From: Mesobacillus maritimus | GTDB taxonomy: Bacteria; Bacillota; Bacilli; Bacillales; Cytobacillaceae | Reading direction: 5' to 3' | Assembly (NCBI RefSeq): GCF_019749255.1 | Contig: NZ_JACWFH010000014.1 | Coordinates: 1 to 64,000, forward strand | Length of the DNA: 64,000 nt | Shown: one piece after another, positions 7,810-15,302 of the stretch | Layout: every line of letters begins with the position of its first letter | Position numbering within the stretch: position 1 is the first letter of the stretch | The notes under the pieces: model-generated | The model's input: only the letters and a program-made list of their open reading frames with translations | Told to the model about the DNA's origin: nothing | Database searches by the model: none | Program-made: the position numbers and the translations under genes

Positions 7810-8853
7810 CTATTGGCTGAAAAGTTTATTTTTATACAATTTGATTTGCCCCTGTACTCGTGCTTTATATTTTGCAAGAAGGGTTACCCTTAATTCGATG
7901 AAGGGTTGAGCAAGTGCTGTAGCAAACCGACTCGAAAGAAATAAGGTGAGCGTTAAAGAAGCCAGCGCAAGTAAGAAAAGATTCTCTGTATCACTAAGAT
8001 AATTGGTTACTTTACTTTCTCTAAATACCCGGATAAAAAAACCGTGAAGTAAATATACATACAAGGTGTTTCTGCCTAGGTTCGTAAAGAAGTATTGATT
8101 CCTAGGGACAATGGCGAGAAAACTGAAAACCATAATGGTACTTAAAAAATACAATCCTAATCGAATCATCATTCCAATCACAGGAGATGAGTTCAAAGCA
8201 CTATAAGATTTAGATCCAAAGAGCCACTGATAGTTCATATCAGGGTAAAAGTAATAAAATACAAATGCAATGATAAAAACACAAATCGTTAACATTCTGA
8301 TAGCTGGCTTTTGCAACAAGTGAATATGTTCTCTAGTTAAATAGAAACCAAGGAGAAACATCGGGAAAAATACAAAGGTTCTTGATAAGCTGAGATAATT
8401 GGACACCCAATCAATGTAGCCAACTCCAAGTCCAATGAGAATGGCTAGAGTTAAACCCAGTAGTGGTTTTAACCGTGAAAAACCCAGAAGCATCAAATGC
8501 CAGAAAAATAGACTAATTAAAAACCACAAGGACCAATGTGGATTAAGGGGGTCTATCGTAAATTGGGATTCATTGTATAGAAAATAGTAAAAAATAGAAT
8601 AGACAAGCTGAAAGATAAGATAAGGGATAATTAATTTTTTTGCAATCTTTTTTATATAGCCTTTATCGTAGATTCCTCGGGCAAAGAAACCTGATATTAA
8701 GATAAATGCCGGCATATGAAAAGTATAAATCACTTTATAAAGAGTGTAGACTAGTTCATTGTCTTGAATGAACGACTGAATCAAGTGTCCAAAAACGACA
8801 AAAAATATCAGAATAAACTTGGCGTTATCAAAATAGTAATCGCGCTGTGTCAT
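7810..8853 (-). CDS. ykrP: Acyltransferase 3 family membrane protein (YkrP-like)
   Basis: A 347-residue integral membrane protein with about ten hydrophobic segments. The N-terminus RDYYFDNAKFILIFFVVFGHLIQ carries the family's Asp and His residues in the first transmembrane region, and FHMPAFILISGFFARG follows. Acyltransferase-3 proteins O-acylate surface polysaccharides or other envelope molecules; the substrate here cannot be read. The place between ktrD and ogt matches ykrP of B. subtilis. AGGAGG lies before the ATG. Confidence 0.82.
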   Translation of the reverse strand: MTQRDYYFDNAKFILIFFVVFGHLIQSFIQDNELVYTLYKVIYTFHMPAFILISGFFARGIYDKGYIKKIAKKLIIPYLIFQLVYSIFYYFLYNESQFTIDPLNPHWSLWFLISLFFWHLMLLGFSRLKPLLGLTLAILIGLGVGYIDWVSNYLSLSRTFVFFPMFLLGFYLTREHIHLLQKPAIRMLTICVFIIAFVFYYFYPDMNYQWLFGSKSYSALNSSPVIGMMIRLGLYFLSTIMVFSFLAIVPRNQYFFTNLGRNTLYVYLLHGFFIRVFRESKVTNYLSDTENLFLLALASLTLTLFLSSRFATALAQPFIELRVTLLAKYKARVQGQIKLYKNKLFSQ

Positions 8854-9210
8854 ACTTCCTCCTTTTGATAGCCCCCTTTTTATCCTTTACCCATTGTAAC
8901 GGAAAGAAAACTAGGCTGATAGTAGAAAGAGCGTAATGTAATTCAAAAGTAAATAACGACTCATACTTTGTAATCTTTCTCTCAATTCTGTAATAGGTTT
9001 TTTTGCTAAATGTTGATATACAGAAGGGATGATTCGATTATATAAGTTTTAGAACGGTTTTACCTAAGTAATATTTGGAAATACATCCTGTTTAACAATC
9101 TGTACTAGTGAAATTAGAATACTATGATATATACCACAGCGGAAACTTTTCAACAAGCATAAAACCAAGGAAAAATTTACAATATTTTACATACAGTGCA
9201 GGGGGAAAGT
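8854..9210. other. Non-coding interval
   Basis: No ORF or clear structured element was found. The right end holds a plausible A/T-rich promoter area and the AGGGGGAA ribosome site that served the decayed gene starting at 9211. Confidence 0.5.
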
Positions 9211-9480
9211 ATGTCTATCTTACCGAATAAGAATGGATTAGGAGATTAGGCTGGAATCAATAGGGGCTTAGGTGCCAGCCTTGCTGGAAAGATGCTTGCT
9301 GAAGCAGGTGTGTTCGGTTCAGGGTTGAATGCTGCTAATTTCGCTTCCTTTGGATCAGAGAAAAAGGGATACCCAGTTAAAAATTTTATCCGTTTTGTGA
9401 CCCAGACACAGAAATTTGACTACATAGTCCGATTGAGAAAGCTCATATCATAGGAATTTTTCATGAAGCGTTATTATTAG
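9211..9480 (+). pseudogene. Remnant of a 2-oxoacid:ferredoxin oxidoreductase gamma subunit gene
   Basis: An ATG with a good ribosome site opens a frame interrupted by an in-frame TAG at 9247. The same frame continues with GLGASLAGKMLAEAGVFGSG, then ANFASFGSEKKGYPVKNFIR. This is the pattern of pyruvate/2-oxoacid:ferredoxin oxidoreductase gamma subunits (GxGGQG..., then PSFGPERRGGPVKAF.R). A later piece, SPIEKAHIIGIFHEALL from 9426, belongs to the same family but lies in another frame, so there is a frameshift or deletion. The usual length is about 180-190 residues; only some 85 remain. No alpha or beta partner gene is in the window. Confidence 0.75.
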
Positions 9481-9490
9481 GTAAGAAAAG

Positions 9491-9524
9491 AAGAAGCAAA
9501 GTGCCTCTTTGCTTCTTCTTTTTT
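9491..9524 (+). terminator. Terminator after the pseudogene
   Basis: An 11-bp perfect stem (AAGAAGCAAAG / CTTTGCTTCTT) is followed by a long T-run. It is retained from the intact ancestral gene. Confidence 0.85.
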
Positions 9525-9558
9525 ATCACGTATATTAATTAAGAAGGGAATGATATCA

Positions 9559-10068
9559 ATGCGAATGTATACAACGGTAGAAACAGACATTGGAAAGCTT
9601 TTCATCGTTGCTGAGAACCAAAGGCTTTCTGCCATCCATATAGGGGAAGAGGATTTTTATGCCAATGAGGATATTGCGCATACTCGTAAAAAGTTGGAAG
9701 ACCCTTTATTGCTGGAGAGTGTTGAACAGATAAATGAATATTTCGCTGGAGAAAGAACGAACTTTACCTTGCCTCTAGAGCAGAACGGTACGGTTTTTCA
9801 GATGGAAGTGTGGAAGAAACTTGATGAAATTCCCTATGGGAAAACAAAAAGTTATCAGGAAATTGCTCAAGCGGTGGGAAGGCCAAAAGCAGTTAGGGCA
9901 ATAGGACAAGCCAATAAGGCAAATAAGCTTCCAATTATTATCCCTTGTCATCGTGTAATTGGTAAAAATCAAACGCTCACAGGGTATGCTGGAACACGGG
10001 TAGAAATAAAAGATCGTCTGCTTTGCCTAGAAGGTGCTTCATTTAAAGCTGATAAGCGAAAAGCATAA
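9559..10068 (+). CDS. ogt: Methylated-DNA--protein-cysteine methyltransferase
   Basis: A suicide repair enzyme that removes alkyl groups from O6-alkylguanine (and O4-alkylthymine) in DNA by transferring them to its own cysteine. The catalytic IPCHRVIG motif contains Cys at about residue 130. The helix-turn-helix DNA-binding segment YQEIAQAVGRPKAVRAIGQANKAN comes before it. An in-frame ATG at 9550 is too close to AAGAAGGGA, so the ATG at 9559 is preferred. The symbol follows the position known for ogt in B. subtilis. It appears monocistronic. Confidence 0.92.
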   Translation: MRMYTTVETDIGKLFIVAENQRLSAIHIGEEDFYANEDIAHTRKKLEDPLLLESVEQINEYFAGERTNFTLPLEQNGTVFQMEVWKKLDEIPYGKTKSYQEIAQAVGRPKAVRAIGQANKANKLPIIIPCHRVIGKNQTLTGYAGTRVEIKDRLLCLEGASFKADKRKA

Positions 10069-10212
10069 ATCCCTCGTGGATTTATTTTTTTTAAATAATA
10101 CTCAACAATGAAAGCACTTTATTAGTAAAATGTTTATTTTAATTGAAAAAATTACCATTGTGTGAGGTTTAGGTGATTTTGTCAGATTACTAGATTTTTC
10201 ATTTTTGAAAAG

Positions 10213-10219
10213 TGTCGAA
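10213..10219 (+). promoter_or_regulatory. Possible Spo0A box upstream of spo0E
   Basis: TGTCGAA is a perfect core match to the 0A box, about 140 bases before the spo0E start. A sigma-A-like promoter (TTGCGA, 17 bases, TAAATA) follows at about 10253-10281. A 7-base match in AT-rich DNA can occur by chance, so this is only suggestive. Confidence 0.35.
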
Positions 10220-10359
10220 GGGAAATTATTATTTAAGAAAAATGTCTAATTTTGCGAATCTATTTACAATAAATTAAATATCTGTAATACTGCTTTAGTA
10301 ACCAGGTCATTCTATTAATAGAGTGAAAGGGAAAGGGATCGGATTAGGGGGAATGGGAA

Positions 10360-10614
10360 GTGCGGGAGAACAACAATCCTTTACTTGTGCAGATTCAAAC
10401 AAAGAAAGAAGAGATGTTTGCATATGCACAGCAAACAGGATTTAATAGCATGGAGACCATTAGCTGTAGTCAAGAATTAGATAAGTTAATTTATGAATAT
10501 CAAATCTCGATGCAAGCACCACTTACGAATAAAGCGAAGGACAAACTTCAATTTAGAAATTTTTTATGGTTTTTCCAACATCCACAAAAAGCAGCCGGCA
10601 GCGTTGAAGCATAA
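10360..10614 (+). CDS. spo0E: Spo0E-family aspartyl-phosphate phosphatase
   Basis: An 84-residue negative regulator of sporulation that dephosphorylates Spo0A~P. The Spo0E signature SQELDKLIYEYQ (residues about 37-48) is intact in a short two-helix protein. GTG is used as start, with AGGGGG eight bases before it. A terminator follows. The gene sits between ogt and the mhqR-clpE region, as spo0E does in B. subtilis, so this is probably the spo0E orthologue rather than a ynzD/yisI-type paralogue, though the family is small and alike. Confidence 0.85.
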   Translation: MRENNNPLLVQIQTKKEEMFAYAQQTGFNSMETISCSQELDKLIYEYQISMQAPLTNKAKDKLQFRNFLWFFQHPQKAAGSVEA

Positions 10615-10650
10615 GTTGTTCTTTTAAGTATAAGTACGTTTTTTCAGATG

Positions 10651-10680
10651 CCACTGATAATTTCTATCAGTGGTTTATTT
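10651..10680 (+). terminator. Terminator after spo0E
   Basis: A 9-bp perfect stem (CCACTGATA / TATCAGTGG) with a 5-base loop is followed by TTTATTTTG. Confidence 0.85.
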
Positions 10681-10695
10681 TGTATTTACCAAGAA

Positions 10696-10816
10696 GGTTT
10701 GACTAGAAAGTATGGCTACAGCAGGGGAACAACGTCAAGCTTAAACCAACTACAATTAGAGCCTTTGGGTAACGGAGTTCTGATACTCTCTTACTCTTTA
10801 CCCCTTAAAGTAAAAA
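10696..10816 (+). other. Non-coding stretch with potential RNA structure
   Basis: Between the spo0E terminator and the hemerythrin promoter, the sequence can form two domains. In the first, GGTTT at 10696 pairs with AAACC at 10743, and GAC pairs with GTC inside it. In the second, GGGTAA near 10770 pairs with TTACCC near 10800, enclosing a GAGT/ACTC hairpin. A weak reading frame through it (10648-10878) overlaps the terminator and has no ribosome site. No Rfam family was recognised with certainty. Confidence 0.3.
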
Positions 10817-10892
10817 CTAAACCTAAAAAAGAAAAAAATGAATTTTTGGGCTTTTGCATCATTGTAAATCGAATATAAATGGGGCATTGTCT

Positions 10893-10908
10893 TGTGATAA
10901 AGGTCACT
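10893..10908 (+). promoter_or_regulatory. FNR/CRP-type box and promoter of the hemerythrin-like gene
   Basis: TGTGA-TAAAGG-TCACT matches the TGTGA-N6-TCACA half-site pattern of Bacillus FNR. A TATACT -10 hexamer lies at 10930-10935. With a start near 10942, the box centre falls at about -41.5, the classic class II activation position, and no -35 hexamer is seen. This predicts oxygen-limitation activation of the downstream gene. Confidence 0.65.
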
Positions 10909-10982
10909 ACATAAGAGTTCCTTAGACCCTATACTCTACTTATACTTAACGTGAAAAGGGGTAGGAACCAATGGAGGCTTGT

Positions 10983-11501
10983 ATGAGTTCAATGCTAGGG
11001 AATACACCAGTACAATTAAGTGAGGGGTTGCATCAGTTAAAGAGTGAGCATCCTCCTTTATTAAAGAAACTAGATGAATTATTGAAACTTTGTTTAAAAG
11101 TTGAAAACGGGGAGAATACAAGTGAAAGTTTTGCAATCCTCCGCCCTTCAGTAATTGAATTTTTTGATGAGCTAGCTCTTCATTCAGAACGAGAGGAAGG
11201 CGTATTATTTGAAATGATGGCTGTTTATATCGGAAGAGAAACAGGACCGATTGCTGTCATGGAATATGAGCATGATCGCGCAAAATCCCTTATCAAAACA
11301 TTCCTTAAAAACACCGAAAAAGGGCTTGAAGATTATACTGAGGAAAAAATGAAACAGGATGTTGCTCTGGTTAAAGAAGCCAATTATACATTAGTGGATC
11401 ATTTCTCTAAAGAAGAAAATGTCTTGTTCCCGATGGCTGAAAGAATGCTCAAGGATGAAGAAAAACAAGAGCTTTTAGAAAGAATAAATATAATTAAATA
11501 G
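10983..11501 (+). CDS. Hemerythrin-like domain protein
   Basis: A four-helix-bundle protein expected to bind a non-haem di-iron centre. Histidine and acidic ligands are spaced as in hemerythrin-like domains: SEHPPL near the start, LALHSEREEGVLFE, EYEHDRAK and LVDHFSKEENVLFP. Such proteins bind oxygen or NO or help repair Fe-S clusters; YtfE/ScdA is a relative, but the ScdA N-terminal domain is absent. GGAGG five bases before the ATG at 10983 suggests this start; an in-frame ATG at 10971 is the alternative. The FNR-type box upstream fits a role in low oxygen or nitrosative stress. Confidence 0.85.
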   Translation: MSSMLGNTPVQLSEGLHQLKSEHPPLLKKLDELLKLCLKVENGENTSESFAILRPSVIEFFDELALHSEREEGVLFEMMAVYIGRETGPIAVMEYEHDRAKSLIKTFLKNTEKGLEDYTEEKMKQDVALVKEANYTLVDHFSKEENVLFPMAERMLKDEEKQELLERINIIK

Positions 11502-11542
11502 AAATGAAAAAGGAGAGATTAATGTCTCTCCTTTTTCATTTC
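11501..11542. terminator. Bidirectional terminator
   Basis: A perfect 18-bp inverted repeat (arms 11501-11518 and 11525-11542) containing AAAAAGGAGAGA/TCTCTCCTTTTT, between two convergent genes. Confidence 0.9.
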
Positions 11543-11552
11543 TATCTTTCCT

Positions 11553-12785
11553 TTATTGGTGCCAGCTTGAAAGTGTTTTATCAGATGGTAGAAAAAGAGT
11601 GAATAATCCTAGAAGTGGGAGAAAACCTGTAAGCATAATCGTCAGAGGTAATCCTATTAAGTCTGCTAAATAGCCTAAACCTATTGAGCCAACAGCTCCC
11701 ATTCCAAATGCAAAGCCGACGGTTAAACCGGCCATTGTACCAATTTTGCCTGGAATAAGTTCTTGAGCATAAACAACGGTAACGGAGAAGCTTAACATTA
11801 GGATAAAACCTGCGACTGAGAGCATGATAAACGCTAGTGTAGCTGGGACAAAAGGGATAAAAGCAGAAAGAGGTGCTGCTCCTAGCATGGAAAAAAAGAT
11901 AATATTTTTTTTCCCAAAACGGTCTGCAAGTGGACCACCGAAAAATGTTCCAAGTGCACCAAACACCAGGAAAGCAAATAGAAACATTTGCGATTCTTTT
12001 ATCGTTAATGCATATTTTTCAATTGCATAGAATGCATAGTAATTGGTCATACCTGACGTATACCAGGATCTAGCGAAGATTAAAAATAAGACTAGAATTA
12101 AGGCTGATTTAATGGATTTAGAAACTTGATGGTCTATCTGTTTCATGGCTCTTTTTACTTTTTTTTGAGTGCTGGAGTATTTTAGCTTTTTAGAGTACCA
12201 GTTTGCAATATAAATTAATAACCCTACTGCAAGTGCAGCAACTATGGCGAACAAAGCTGCTCCTTTTTGCCCTAGAGGTACCAAGATGAGGGCAGTAATT
12301 AGCGGTGCAAGTGCTTGCCCGGAATTTCCCCCAACTTGATAAATGGACTGAGCAAGCCCTCTCCGTGGTCCTGCCGCCATAAAGGCAACACGTGATCCTT
12401 CTGGATGGAAGATAGCAGATCCTAGTCCAATTAATAGTACTGAAACAATAATCCACTCATATCTTGGTGCAAAAGCTAAACCTAAAATTCCTACTAATGT
12501 AAAGGTCAGTCCAATTGGAAGAGCAAAAGGCAATGATTTCTTATCTGCGATAATCCCGATAACTGGTTGCATAATAGAAGAGACGATATTCAAAGAAAAG
12601 GCTATGAGGCCTAATTGGGTAAATGAAAGCCCCATTGATTTTTCAAGGACTGGAAACATCGCTGGTATTACGGATTGAATCGAGTCATTTAATAGGTGAC
12701 ATAAGCCAATGATAAATAATATTTTGTAGGCTGTGGTCTCTTCCCTCTTAGGGGTTGCGTGGACAGCTGCCGCACCTTGGTTCAA
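11553..12785 (-). CDS. MFS transporter, fosmidomycin-resistance (Fsr) type
   Basis: A 12-transmembrane efflux permease of the major facilitator superfamily. CHLLNDSIQSVIPAMFPVLEKSMGLSFTQLG at the first helix, SAIFHPEGSRVA and the loop DRFGKKN match the Fsr/YfnC-like group; the true substrate is unknown. The longest frame begins with TTG at 12845 without a ribosome site. An internal TTG at 12785 has AGAAGG eight bases upstream and gives an N-terminus typical of the family, so it is preferred. It is divergent from the MarR gene. Confidence 0.82.
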   Translation of the reverse strand: MNQGAAAVHATPKREETTAYKILFIIGLCHLLNDSIQSVIPAMFPVLEKSMGLSFTQLGLIAFSLNIVSSIMQPVIGIIADKKSLPFALPIGLTFTLVGILGLAFAPRYEWIIVSVLLIGLGSAIFHPEGSRVAFMAAGPRRGLAQSIYQVGGNSGQALAPLITALILVPLGQKGAALFAIVAALAVGLLIYIANWYSKKLKYSSTQKKVKRAMKQIDHQVSKSIKSALILVLFLIFARSWYTSGMTNYYAFYAIEKYALTIKESQMFLFAFLVFGALGTFFGGPLADRFGKKNIIFFSMLGAAPLSAFIPFVPATLAFIMLSVAGFILMLSFSVTVVYAQELIPGKIGTMAGLTVGFAFGMGAVGSIGLGYLADLIGLPLTIMLTGFLPLLGLFTLFLPSDKTLSSWHQ

Positions 12786-12952
12786 TACAATCGCCTTCTT
12801 TGTTCTGAATTTAAGTGGTACATATGTTATCTTACCAAAATTCAAGTTAAGAGTGGAGGTGGATGAAGAAATCGAAGCAATATTTATTTTATGTTAAAGT
12901 ACAATGTTCATTTTAGATACATGATTAGTAGTGCATAATAAGCACCACCGAA

Positions 12953-12964
12953 TAACAGCTGTTA
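12953..12964. promoter_or_regulatory. Palindrome between divergent MFS and MarR genes
   Basis: TAACAGCTGTTA is a perfect 12-bp palindrome in the intergenic region. MarR-family regulators bind such symmetric sites, often controlling a divergent exporter. It does not match the MhqR operator that I recall, so its use as an operator is only a suggestion. Confidence 0.3.
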
Positions 12965-13052
12965 ATATAAACTCATTAGACTAGAATTGCTGTTAAATCT
13001 TGTATTTTCGTTTATAATTAAGTATCAATAGTGATAAAGGACTGAATATTTC

Positions 13053-13493
13053 ATGAAAGATGAACAAATAAATCAATCGTTGAAGCTTTTTATTGTCCTA
13101 TCAAGGGCTTATCGTGCACTGAACGAGGAAGTAAATAAGGTTATTCAACAAAGAGGGCTAAACCCAACTGAATTTGCTGTCTTGGAGCTGCTGTATCATA
13201 AAGGCGATCAACCTTTACAGCAAATAGGTGGAAAGATCCTACTTGCCAGTGGTAGCATCACCTACGTCGTTGACAAGCTAGAACAAAAAGGCTATTTAAG
13301 GAGAAATGGGTGCCCAAAGGACCGTAGGGTCACATATGCGCAAATTACTGATGAAGGTAAAGCATTAATCGAGGAGATTTTTCCTGAGCACAGTCAGCGA
13401 ATCAATGAATTAATGGATGTTCTCTCGCCTGAAGAAAAACAAACAGCTATTGACCTGCTGAAAAAGGTTGGGTTATCAGTAGGGAAGTACTAG
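13053..13493 (+). CDS. mhqR: MarR-family regulator, MhqR (YkvE)-like
   Basis: A 146-residue winged-helix repressor. LNPTEFAVLELLYHKGDQPLQQIG, LLASGSITYVVDKLEQKGYL and the wing PKDRRVTYAQITDEG are very close to MhqR as I recall it. MhqR represses genes for quinone and hydroquinone detoxification in B. subtilis. No cysteine is conserved as a thiol sensor apart from Cys in NGCPKD. A TATAAT box lies at 13013-13018. The symbol rests on similarity and map position. Confidence 0.8.
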   Translation: MKDEQINQSLKLFIVLSRAYRALNEEVNKVIQQRGLNPTEFAVLELLYHKGDQPLQQIGGKILLASGSITYVVDKLEQKGYLRRNGCPKDRRVTYAQITDEGKALIEEIFPEHSQRINELMDVLSPEEKQTAIDLLKKVGLSVGKY

Positions 13494-13529
13494 TTACAGA
13501 ATTAATGGTAAAAGGAGTGGAGGATTTCA

Positions 13530-15224
13530 ATGCGATTTGAAGAGTTTACATACAAACGACCTATTTTTGAAGAGGTAAGCACCGCGTTTGAAAATGCGCT
13601 CAAGATGTTCAATGGTTCTCAATCCGTTAGTGAGCAAAGCGAAGCAATGAGTGAGATAAATAGGATTCGGAATGAAGTAGATACAATGTTTAATATCTGC
13701 TATATTCGTCACTCTATCGATACGAATGATGAGTTTTATAAGGCTGAACAAGACTATCTTGATGAACTCGCTCCAAATATAGAAGGCTTAGTCACCAAGT
13801 ATTATGAGTCTTTGCTACAATCTCCTTTTCGAAAAGAGCTGGAGGCAAAGTGGGGAAAACAATTATTTGCGCTTGCTGAGGCACAGTTGAAAACCTTTAA
13901 ACCTGATATTGTTCCACTGCTACAAAAGGAAAATAAGCTATCATCTGAGTATACGAAATTAGTGGCGTCAGCAAAAATTCAGTTCGAGGGTGAGGAAAGA
14001 ACTCTAGCACAACTTGAACCTTTTACACAGTTAAAGGACCGTGTGATGCGTAAGAAGGCGTCAGAAGCAAGATTTGGCTTTTTTGCAAATCATGAAAGTG
14101 AATTTGATACCATTTACGATGAACTTGTTAAGGTTCGTCATGAAATTGCAAAAAAATTAGGCTACAGTAACTTTGTTGAGCTAGCTTATTATCGATTGTA
14201 TAGAACCGACTATAATGCTGAAATGGTTGCAAATTTTAGGAAACAAGTGGAGAAGTATATTGTTCCAATTGCCTTTAAGTTGAAAGAAAGACAACAAGAG
14301 CGAATAGGGGTTTCCACTCTAACTTATTATGATGAACCGTTTAACTTTCAAACGGGGAACCCAGTACCAAAGGGAAGTCCGGAGTGGATCATTAAAAATG
14401 GGCAAAAAATGTATGATGAGCTTTCTCCTGAGACTGGAAGTTTCTTCTCGTTTATGGTTGAAAACAATTTAATGGACCTGGTTGCAAAAAAAGGGAAGGC
14501 AAGCGGTGGTTACTGTACATACGTGGAGGACTATAAAACACCGTTTATTTTCTCTAACTTTAATGGTACCTCAGGCGATATCGATGTATTAACCCATGAG
14601 GCGGGACATGCGTTTCAGGTCTACTCTAGTCGCCATTTTGATATTCCTGAATACTACTGGCCAACTTATGAAGCTTGTGAAATTCATTCGATGAGTATGG
14701 AGTTTTTTACATGGCCATGGATGGAGTTGTTTTTTAAAGAAGATAGCGATAAATATAAGTTTTCCCACTTAAGTGATGCGCTCCTTTTCTTACCTTATGG
14801 AGTATCTGTTGATGAATTCCAGCATTGGGTTTACGAACATCCAGAGGCTACACCAGCTGAAAGAAAGCACCAATGGCGTGAGATTGAGAAAAAGTATTTG
14901 CCCCATCGAAATTATTCGGGGAATAGTTACCTTGAGGCGGGAGGATTCTGGCAACGTCAGGGTCATATTTATAACGATCCTTTTTATTATATTGATTATA
15001 CGCTTGCACAGATTTGTGCTTTCCAGTTCTGGAAACGTTCGAGAGAGAATAAGGAAGCTGCGTGGGAAGACTATCTTAAATTATGCAAGCTTGGGGGCAG
15101 TCTACCGTTTACCGAGTTAGTCAAAGAAGCTAACCTGATTTCTCCATTTGAAGATGGGTGTGTTCAGTCAGTTGTTAGTGAAATTGAAGCATGGCTGAAT
15201 TCTGTTGACGATAAAAAACTGTAA
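13530..15224 (+). CDS. M3-family oligoendopeptidase (PepF type)
   Basis: A 564-residue cytosolic zinc metallopeptidase that cleaves short peptides. The zinc-binding LTHEAGHAFQ motif (HExxH with His356, Glu357, His360) is intact, and CEIHSMSMEFF about 25 residues later supplies the third ligand glutamate. The length fits the M3B subfamily. AAAGGAGTGGAGG precedes the ATG. It starts 36 bases after mhqR on the same strand, so the two could be cotranscribed. A bidirectional terminator separates it from clpE. Confidence 0.9.
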   Translation: MRFEEFTYKRPIFEEVSTAFENALKMFNGSQSVSEQSEAMSEINRIRNEVDTMFNICYIRHSIDTNDEFYKAEQDYLDELAPNIEGLVTKYYESLLQSPFRKELEAKWGKQLFALAEAQLKTFKPDIVPLLQKENKLSSEYTKLVASAKIQFEGEERTLAQLEPFTQLKDRVMRKKASEARFGFFANHESEFDTIYDELVKVRHEIAKKLGYSNFVELAYYRLYRTDYNAEMVANFRKQVEKYIVPIAFKLKERQQERIGVSTLTYYDEPFNFQTGNPVPKGSPEWIIKNGQKMYDELSPETGSFFSFMVENNLMDLVAKKGKASGGYCTYVEDYKTPFIFSNFNGTSGDIDVLTHEAGHAFQVYSSRHFDIPEYYWPTYEACEIHSMSMEFFTWPWMELFFKEDSDKYKFSHLSDALLFLPYGVSVDEFQHWVYEHPEATPAERKHQWREIEKKYLPHRNYSGNSYLEAGGFWQRQGHIYNDPFYYIDYTLAQICAFQFWKRSRENKEAAWEDYLKLCKLGGSLPFTELVKEANLISPFEDGCVQSVVSEIEAWLNSVDDKKL

Positions 15225-15268
15225 AGCGAATATCCTTTGTAGCTGTTTTTTTCGATAAATAATAACTA

Positions 15269-15300
15269 ATAACGCCCGGTTCGCATGAACCGGGCGTTAT
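15269..15300. terminator. Bidirectional terminator between pepF-like gene and clpE
   Basis: A 14-bp perfect GC-rich stem (core AACGCCCGGTTC / GAACCGGGCGTT) with GCAT loop lies between convergent genes. Confidence 0.88.
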
Positions 15301-15302
15301 TA

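Noticed and set aside
10648-10878. 76-codon ORF after spo0E
   Set aside because: It begins inside the spo0E terminator hairpin, has no ribosome site and no family-like sequence.
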